A DNA stretch of 56,317 nucleotides from Solirubrobacterales bacterium (lineage in GTDB: Bacteria > Actinomycetota > Thermoleophilia > Solirubrobacterales > 70-9): contig JADGPJ010000005.1 in NCBI GenBank assembly GCA_017882505.1, forward strand, positions 1 to 56,317. The letters run 5' to 3'. Shown here piece after piece: positions 51,058-56,317 of the stretch. The notes beneath the pieces are model-generated. The model searched no databases, was not told the origin of the DNA, and worked only from the letters and a program-made list of their open reading frames with translations. The translations under genes were made by a program, and so were the position numbers. Each line of letters opens with the position of its first letter. Position 1 is the first letter of the stretch.

Positions 51058-51407
51058 TGTCCGACCGGCGTCACGGCGCCGAGGTCGGTGTCGCCGGTGC
51101 GGATGCGAATCGCCTGCTCGAGCGGCACGACGAAGATCTTGCCGTCGCCGACTTCGCCGGTGCGCGCGCCCTCGCAGAGGGCGTCGACGGTCTTCTGCAC
51201 GAAAGAGTCGGAGACCGCGACCTCGAAGCGGACCTTCTCCGAGAGCCCCATCTTCACGGTGGTGCCGCGGTAGGTCTCGACCCGGTCCAGCTCGCCGCCG
51301 TGGCCCTGGACCCGACTGATCGAGAAACCTCGGACCTCGGCCCGGTAAAGGGCCTCCAAGACCTCGTTCGCCTGCTCGGGCCGGACGATCCCGATCACGA
51401 GTTTCAC
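51054..51407 (-). CDS. glnK: P-II nitrogen-regulatory protein with an altered T-loop
   Basis: This 117-residue P-II protein keeps the fold: MKLVIGIVRPEQANEVLEALYRAEVRGFSISRVQGHG, the B-loop CEGARTGEVGDGKIFVVPLEQ (about residues 80-100) and the C-loop RIRTG, so ATP/ADP binding is likely. The T-loop that normally reads YRGAEY with modified tyrosine 51 reads YRGTTV here, so uridylylation or adenylylation at that site is impossible. It could instead respond only to ATP/ADP and 2-oxoglutarate, blocking or freeing the coupled Amt channel. The GTG at 51407 follows AGGAGAGGC. It is first in an operon with amt. Confidence 0.93.
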   Translation of the reverse strand: MKLVIGIVRPEQANEVLEALYRAEVRGFSISRVQGHGGELDRVETYRGTTVKMGLSEKVRFEVAVSDSFVQKTVDALCEGARTGEVGDGKIFVVPLEQAIRIRTGDTDLGAVTPVGQ

Positions 51408-51568
51408 GCCTCTCCTCTCTCTCCCATGCTGCCGAGTGCGCTGCGAGCCTAAAGACGGGGTCGGACCGCCCAGGGCCGTGAGGGACCGATCCGCCAGTTG
51501 GCAAGCGCGATTGCGGGGCTGCCAATCCGGCCAGGCCGGAGCCCCACCCTCTCTACAATCGCCAGCGG

Positions 51569-53725
51569 ATGGCCACCCGTATTCGTCGAAGGCGGCGCAA
51601 GCCGCAGCATTCGCGCTGGAAAAAGATCGCGATCCCGATCGGCCTGCTGGTCATCGTGGTCGCGATCGCCGGCGGAATTGCCGCCTCCTGGGCGCTGAGC
51701 ATCTACAACTCGGCGCCGCCGCTCTCGAGCCTGAAGCCGGTCCAGAAGGGCCGCTCCTCGGCGATCTACGCGGCCGACGGCAGCCTGATCGGCTTCATCC
51801 GCTCCGACAACATCCGCCAGCCGGTTTCCGCTGCCGCCCTGCCGGAAACGCTCAAGGACGCGACGGTCGCGATCGAGGACAAGAACTTCTACAACCACGG
51901 CGCGCTCGACCCCGAAGGCATCGCCCGCGCCATCTGGAAGGACGCGCTGGCGGGAGGCAAGCCGGTCCAGGGCGCCTCGACGATCACCCAGCAGCTGGTC
52001 CGCAACCTCTACATCCAGAACCCCGAAGAGACGCTGAAGCGGAAGCTCATCGAAGCCCACCTGGCGGAAGACCTCTTTGAAAAGCACACGCGGGAATGGA
52101 TCCTCACCTCATACCTCAACACCGCTCCCTACGGCACGGTCGAAGGTCAGACCGCGGTCGGAGCCGAGGCGGCGGCGCAGACCTACTTCAGCAAACCGGC
52201 CAAGGACCTCAACCTGACCGAGGCGGCGCTGATCGCCGGGCTGCCGCAGGCGCCGTCCGAATACAACCCCTTCTTCGATCCGAAGGCCGCGCTCAAACGC
52301 CGCAACGAGGTGCTGGGGACGATGGTCGAACAGGGCTACATCACCTTCTCCGAATACCGCGACGCCCGCACCCACGGGCTCGGCCTCAACCCCGGCGACA
52401 AGTACCGGGTGATCAACGACCCCTTCCTCTTCGACCTGGTCCAGCAGGAACTGATCGACAAGTACGGGATCAACACCGTCCGCAACGGCGGCCTCAAGGC
52501 CTACACGACGATCGTCCCGAGCCTGCAGGCGAAGGCCGAAGCGGCGGTCGCGGAATCCTGTTACGTCTGCTACCCGGAAGGCGGCCCCGCCGCCGGCCTC
52601 GCCTCCGTCGACCCCAACACGGGCGCGATCGTCGCCCTCGCCTCGACCGAAGGCGAACCCGGTGAAGAACAGTTCAACTACGCCTGGCAGGCGCACCGCC
52701 AGCCCGGCTCCTCGTTCAAGACCTTCGTCCTGACGACCGCGATCAAGCAGGGGATCGACCCCTACACGACCTACTACAACGGCACCTCCCCGATAACGCT
52801 GCAGATCCCCGGCGGCGGTGTCTGGACCGTTCACAACGCCGAGGCAGGCGGCGGCGTGATGCCGCTCTCCGCGGCGACCTGGGCGTCGGTCAACGTCATC
52901 TTCGCCCAGCTCGACCTCGACGTCGGGCCCGAAAACGTGACCGAAACCGCGAAGCAGATGGGGATCGAATCGCCGCTGCAGTCGGTTCCCGCGGAGGCGA
53001 TCGGTGGTCTCGCCATCGGCGTCACGCCGCTGGAAATGGCCGACGCCTACGCGACCCTCGCCAACGGCGGCGTCCACCACGACGCGACCGCGGTCAGCCG
53101 GGTCGAATTCCCGAACGGCAAGGTCGACGAATTCGGCAGCGGCGAAGGGGAACGCGTCCTCACCCCGGGGCAGGCCTGGGAAGTGACGAAACTGCTCGAG
53201 GGCGTGATCACCCAAGGCACCGGCGCCGGCTACACCTCGATCGGCTGCACCTCGGAGGCCGGCAAGACCGGCACCTCCGAGGAAGAGTCTGACGCCTGGT
53301 TCGTCGGCTACACGCCGCGCTACTCGACCGCGGTCTGGGTCGGGCATCCACAGTCGCGCGAATACACGGGCTTCGGCGGCCCCACCGCCGGCCCGATCTG
53401 GCAGAACTACATGTCCGCCGCCGCGGAAGGCGAATGCCCGGAATTCGAAGTGCCCTCGAGCCTGCCCGAACTCTCCGCCCTCAATAGCTCCCACACCCGG
53501 TCCTCCTCGGAAGCGAGCAGCGAAGAAGAAGAATCCGGAGAAGAATCCGAAGAAGAAGAAAAGGAAAAGAAGAAGCAGGAAAAGGAAGAAAAGTCCGAAG
53601 AAGGCGAAGAAGAAGGCGAAGAAGAAGAATCGGCTCCGGAACCCAAGCCGGAACCGACGCCGGAACCGACGCCGACCCCTCCGTCCCCACCGCCTTCGAT
53701 CGGCGGCGGCGTCAGCCCTGGCTGA
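51569..53725 (+). CDS. Class A penicillin-binding protein (transglycosylase-transpeptidase)
   Basis: This 718-residue peptidoglycan synthase has a basic cytoplasmic head (RIRRRRRKPQHSRWKK), one membrane anchor (about residues 20-42), a glycosyltransferase domain with catalytic glutamate in ATVAIEDKNFYNHGALDPEGIARAI (about residue 102) and GASTITQQLVRNLY, and a transpeptidase domain with SSFK (about 380), SVN (about 439) and KTGTS (about 564). A tail (about residues 640-718) is low complexity: serine/glutamate, then lysine/glutamate, then proline repeats. Glutamates in that tail are coded almost only by GAA, unlike most neighbours. It polymerises and cross-links the wall outside the membrane. 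Confidence 0.95.
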   Translation: MATRIRRRRRKPQHSRWKKIAIPIGLLVIVVAIAGGIAASWALSIYNSAPPLSSLKPVQKGRSSAIYAADGSLIGFIRSDNIRQPVSAAALPETLKDATVAIEDKNFYNHGALDPEGIARAIWKDALAGGKPVQGASTITQQLVRNLYIQNPEETLKRKLIEAHLAEDLFEKHTREWILTSYLNTAPYGTVEGQTAVGAEAAAQTYFSKPAKDLNLTEAALIAGLPQAPSEYNPFFDPKAALKRRNEVLGTMVEQGYITFSEYRDARTHGLGLNPGDKYRVINDPFLFDLVQQELIDKYGINTVRNGGLKAYTTIVPSLQAKAEAAVAESCYVCYPEGGPAAGLASVDPNTGAIVALASTEGEPGEEQFNYAWQAHRQPGSSFKTFVLTTAIKQGIDPYTTYYNGTSPITLQIPGGGVWTVHNAEAGGGVMPLSAATWASVNVIFAQLDLDVGPENVTETAKQMGIESPLQSVPAEAIGGLAIGVTPLEMADAYATLANGGVHHDATAVSRVEFPNGKVDEFGSGEGERVLTPGQAWEVTKLLEGVITQGTGAGYTSIGCTSEAGKTGTSEEESDAWFVGYTPRYSTAVWVGHPQSREYTGFGGPTAGPIWQNYMSAAAEGECPEFEVPSSLPELSALNSSHTRSSSEASSEEEESGEESEEEEKEKKKQEKEEKSEEGEEEGEEEESAPEPKPEPTPEPTPTPPSPPPSIGGGVSPG

Positions 53726-53794
53726 GCGCGGCTGGATGCCCCGGATGGGGGACTTTTGTCCAGATTCCCTCTCCGTCGGCGTAGACTGAGCGCG

Positions 53795-55096
53795 ATGAAG
53801 GGGAGCACTGCGAGACGCGTTGCCGCCGTTGTGCTGGCCTGTGCGCTCGCCCTTGTCTTCGTCTCGTCGGCCGCTGCCGTGCCAACGGTGGACGGGGTCT
53901 TCCCCGTAAAAGGGATAGACGGAAACAGCAAGATCGTCGCCGGTCCTGACGGCAACCTGTGGTTGACCCTCGCCAATCTGGCGGGCAACAACGTGGCCCG
54001 CATCTCTCCCGCCGGCGAAGTCACCGAATTCGAACTCGGTCTCTCGGCAGCGTCTGGGATCGCGGTGGGCCCCGAAGGAAGGCTCTGGGTGACGGCGGCC
54101 GAAACGGTTGCCAGCTTCGCCCCATTGGCTCCGACCGTCGTCGCCAAAACGCCGATCAACCAGATCAAAGACGTCTCCCCGATCGTCGCCGGTCCCGACG
54201 GAAACATGTGGGTGGCGACGAAAGGCGAGGTACTGAAGTTTCCACCGACCACTCCCGCGGCGAAAACCGATTTTCTCGTCCCCGAACTCTCCCCCAAAGA
54301 CATCGACACTGCCGGTTCAGTGATCGTCGTCGCTGACGGTAACGCCGGGCAGAAAAGGATCGCGACCTTTACCACCGCCGGCAAAGAGACGGACTTCCCT
54401 ATCGGCAACGCTTCGCAGGGCGTAGCGGGTGGTCCCGGGGGTCAATTTGCATATTCCTCCCCGGACGCGAAAGAAGCTGGCCTGGTGACGCCGCCGAACC
54501 CGCCGAAAGTAACGGAAGTCGATGGCGACCCTTTCGGTGTCGCACTCGGCTCCGACGGTGCATATTGGTTCGCCCGGTCTGCGAAAGGTGGTGTTGCTCG
54601 CCTCACGACCTCGGGCGAAGTGACCTTCCTCGGCGGTCTCCCGGCGAAATATTTTCCGCGTCAGATCACGGCTGGCCCGAATAACACCCTCTGGCTGACG
54701 ATGGAAATCCCGGGCGAAAACATCTATGCCGTCGCCCGCATCAGCGGCCTCGAACCACCGGTGATCCCGATCACGGCGCCGGCACCGGCCCCCGAGACGA
54801 AGATCGCCAAAGGGCCGAAGAAGATCGTCAAGACCGCCGGCAAACGCGCCAAAGTCAAGTTCCGCTTCACCTCGACCACCGCGGGCGCGACCTTCCAGTG
54901 CGCGCTGACCAAGGTGAAGAAAGTCAAAAAAGGCAAAAAAGCGGCGAAGCCCCAGTTCAAGGGCTGCAAATCGCCGAAGAGCTACAGCCTCAAGCCGGGC
55001 AAGTACCGCTTCAGCGTGCGGGCGGTGAGCGCCGGCGTCGTCGACCCATCCGCGGCGACGCGCAGCTTCCGCGTGGTCCACGTCCACAAGCGTTGA
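53795..55096 (+). CDS. Secreted beta-propeller protein (virginiamycin B lyase-like) with a C-terminal domain
   Basis: This 433-residue protein has a signal peptide (RVAAVVLACALALVFVSSAAAVP), then a propeller of repeated units such as IVAGPDGNLWLTLAN, IAVGPEGRLWVTAAE, IVAGPDGNMWVATKG and ITAGPNNTLWLTME that match virginiamycin B lyase/SMP-30-like blades (about residues 35-330). The last part (about 345-433) is a lysine-rich linker followed by a small beta domain (VKFRFTSTTAGATFQCAL, KSYSLKPGKYRFSVRAV) common in secreted proteins of Solirubrobacterales. The true Vgb lyase residues are not identified, so a binding role is as likely. ATG 53795 is chosen for the signal peptide. The HAD gene starts inside its stop. 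Confidence 0.85.
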   Translation: MKGSTARRVAAVVLACALALVFVSSAAAVPTVDGVFPVKGIDGNSKIVAGPDGNLWLTLANLAGNNVARISPAGEVTEFELGLSAASGIAVGPEGRLWVTAAETVASFAPLAPTVVAKTPINQIKDVSPIVAGPDGNMWVATKGEVLKFPPTTPAAKTDFLVPELSPKDIDTAGSVIVVADGNAGQKRIATFTTAGKETDFPIGNASQGVAGGPGGQFAYSSPDAKEAGLVTPPNPPKVTEVDGDPFGVALGSDGAYWFARSAKGGVARLTTSGEVTFLGGLPAKYFPRQITAGPNNTLWLTMEIPGENIYAVARISGLEPPVIPITAPAPAPETKIAKGPKKIVKTAGKRAKVKFRFTSTTAGATFQCALTKVKKVKKGKKAAKPQFKGCKSPKSYSLKPGKYRFSVRAVSAGVVDPSAATRSFRVVHVHKR

Positions 55097-55761
55097 GCAC
55101 CGCGATCGAAGCGGTCGTCTTCGACTGGGACGGGACGCTGATGGACACCAAGGGCGTGCTCGTCGCCAGCTTCCAGGCGACGACGGCGGAGGTCCTCGGC
55201 AGCCCCTTCCCGACCGAGCGCGCGGACATCGAGACGATCGTCCAGCTGCGCGGCCAGGAGTCCTTCGAGCTGATCGCCGACGGCGACGAGGCCCTCGCCG
55301 CGGAGATCGCGACGGTCTTCCACCGCCATTACTCCGAGCTGCAGGCGGCGACGCGGCCCTTCCCCGGCACCCTGGAGACGGTCGAGCGCCTGCGCGCCGG
55401 CGGTCTCGGCATCGGCGTCGCCACCTCGAAGGCGAGGAGCCGGCTCGACCTCGAAGCGGAGCGGAGCGGCCTCGGAGAGCTGATCGACGCGATCGTCACC
55501 GGCGATGACGTGCAGGAGGCCAAGCCGCACCCGGAGTCGGTGATCGAGGCGATCCGCCGGCTCGATGCCGAGCCGGCCGCGGCCCTCTACGTCGGCGACG
55601 GCCCCAACGACGTCCGCGCCGCCCGCGGCGCCGGGGCGGTCGCGGTGGGGGTCAGCTTCGGCTTCCACCCCGACGAGCTGCGGGCGGAGGGGCCCGACCA
55701 CCTGATCGACCACCCCTCCGAGCTGCTCGCCCTCGCCGGCCTGGCTCCGTTCGAAGCCTGA
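55093..55761 (+). CDS. HAD-family hydrolase (phosphoglycolate-phosphatase-like)
   Basis: This 222-residue HAD phosphatase has motif I VVFDWDGTLMDTKG (nucleophile aspartate about residue 11), a four-helix cap (about 20-85), motif II VATSKARSRL, motif III lysine in EAKPHPESVIEAI, and motif IV VGDGPNDVRAARGAGAVAVGV. It resembles Gph/PGP-type enzymes that dephosphorylate small metabolites. The start is TTG 55093, which overlaps the previous gene's stop (TTGA), so translation is coupled; the frame has no ATG or GTG before motif I. The substrate is unknown. It is convergent with the glyoxalase gene. Confidence 0.9.
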   Translation: MSTAIEAVVFDWDGTLMDTKGVLVASFQATTAEVLGSPFPTERADIETIVQLRGQESFELIADGDEALAAEIATVFHRHYSELQAATRPFPGTLETVERLRAGGLGIGVATSKARSRLDLEAERSGLGELIDAIVTGDDVQEAKPHPESVIEAIRRLDAEPAAALYVGDGPNDVRAARGAGAVAVGVSFGFHPDELRAEGPDHLIDHPSELLALAGLAPFEA

Positions 55762-55770
55762 GGCGCGGCC

Positions 55771-56148
55771 CTACTCGCCGACGATCTCGATCCGGTAGCC
55801 GTCGGGATCCCTGACGAACGCGATGCGGTGGCCCTCGGTGCGGCCGCCGGGGCGGTAGGGGGGCTTCTCGGGGTCGATGCCCTCGGCGGCCAGCTGCTCG
55901 AGCGTGGCGTCGAGGTCGTCGACGAGGATCGCGATGTGGTTGTAGCCGGTGCCGAGGTCGTAGGAGTCGACCCCGTGGTTGTAGGTCAGCTCCAGCCGCG
56001 GGTCCTCGCCGGGCAGCGCCATGAAGACGTTGACGGCCTCGTCGCCGATCGGCATCCGCGCCACCTCGGCGAAGCCGAGCTTCTCGTAGAAGGCGACCGA
56101 GCGATCGATCTCGCCGATCCGGTAGCAGGTGTGCAGGTAGCTGGCCAT
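55771..56148 (-). CDS. gloA: Glyoxalase I (lactoylglutathione-lyase-like) VOC protein
   Basis: This 125-residue VOC-fold protein is close to glyoxalase I: LHTCYRIGEIDRSVAFYEKLGF (first ligand histidine), LELTYNHGVDSYDLGTGYNHIAILVDDLDATLEQL (ligand glutamate in LELTYN and histidine in YNHIAI) and a final RIAFVRDPDGYRIEIVGE with the last glutamate. All four metal ligands of the bacterial enzyme are present. It converts the thiol hemithioacetal of methylglyoxal to a lactoyl thioester; actinobacteria would use mycothiol instead of glutathione. It starts at the ATG at 56148; the 169 bp beyond hold its promoter. Confidence 0.9.
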   Translation of the reverse strand: MASYLHTCYRIGEIDRSVAFYEKLGFAEVARMPIGDEAVNVFMALPGEDPRLELTYNHGVDSYDLGTGYNHIAILVDDLDATLEQLAAEGIDPEKPPYRPGGRTEGHRIAFVRDPDGYRIEIVGE

Positions 56149-56317
56149 TTGCTCTGACTGAGGCTACAGGCCGATCTCCGCGCCGGCCTGTCTTGATCTG
56201 GGTGACCCCACGTAATAGCTTGGAGCATCTCAGCAACATCCCAGGGCTTTCTCATCCAAATCGTCCATTCGGCTGCGTCCAGAAAGGCATCTCATGCGAA
56301 ATCTTCTGCCCCGGTCA

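Noticed and set aside
51498..51539. TTGGCA...TGCCAA inverted repeat and CCGGCCAGGCCGG palindrome upstream of the P-II and PBP genes
   Set aside because: Short GC-rich symmetries are expected by chance here and match no GlnR or other nitrogen-control consensus I can recognise.
56294..56317. Possible start of a plus-strand gene (ATG at 56294 after AGAAAGG)
   Set aside because: Only eight codons remain before the window ends, too few to judge.

Overview
The window reads as chromosomal DNA of a high-GC actinobacterium. My best guess is the class Thermoleophilia (order Solirubrobacterales). The reasons are the very high GC, frequent GTG starts, tightly packed genes with 4-bp ATGA/GTGA overlaps, a fused gamma-alpha KorA with KorB, DUF5661, DUF6325-SHOCT and DUF2804 proteins, several related winged-helix regulators, and a secreted propeller with a cysteine-containing C-terminal domain of a kind I associate with that group. 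No rRNA, tRNA, CRISPR array, phage or insertion sequence is visible. The taxonomic call is inference.

Layout. 1-4.0 kb: small stress or hypothetical proteins (dimeric barrel, DUF5661, 2TM, SRPBCC, cupin, DUF3237). 4.0-5.7 kb: phosphate transporter with its DUF47 partner. 5.7-9.2 kb: membrane PAP2 enzyme, secreted SUMF1-fold protein, threonine aldolase. 9.2-11.7 kb: a triple-PAS EAL phosphodiesterase coupled to a coiled-coil protein. 12.1-16.3 kb: class III alcohol dehydrogenase and 2-oxoacid:ferredoxin oxidoreductase KorAB. 16.5-25.2 kb: phosphodiester glycosidase, glycosyltransferase, then a co-directional run that looks catabolic (VOC, two alpha/beta hydrolases, SDR, luciferase-like monooxygenase, enoyl-CoA hydratase, HAD) facing an acetoacetate-decarboxylase-like gene. 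25.4-31.3 kb: regulators (winged helix, MarR, HxlR), CYTH-CHAD protein, drug exporter. 31.3-39.5 kb: Lon, a DksA-like protein, DUF6325-SHOCT, glutamate decarboxylase, MMPL transporter. 39.5-41.1 kb: two more winged-helix regulators around a tiny gene. 41-49.7 kb: DegV, acyl-CoA carboxyltransferase, flavodoxin-like protein, DUF2804, 5'-3' exonuclease, ABC exporter. 49.7-56.3 kb: Amt with a P-II protein, class A penicillin-binding protein, secreted propeller, HAD, glyoxalase.

Two things stand out. First, two 60-bp mini-genes (26140-26199 and 40248-40307) each encode a 19-residue peptide. They share 7 of 19 positions, have their own purine-rich ribosome-binding site, and are followed at once by a strong hairpin. 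Each sits divergently beside a member of one paralogous winged-helix regulator family (three members here). At the second locus the nonamer TTTGAGCAA recurs beside the regulator start, over the predicted -35 box and inside the peptide gene. This looks like an undescribed peptide-regulator module.

Second, a 41-bp palindromic element (11-bp arms, 19-nt loop) occurs three times: twice in the korB-adh gap, and once in frame inside the MMPL transporter gene, where it contributes about 14 residues to the loop between the two halves of the protein.
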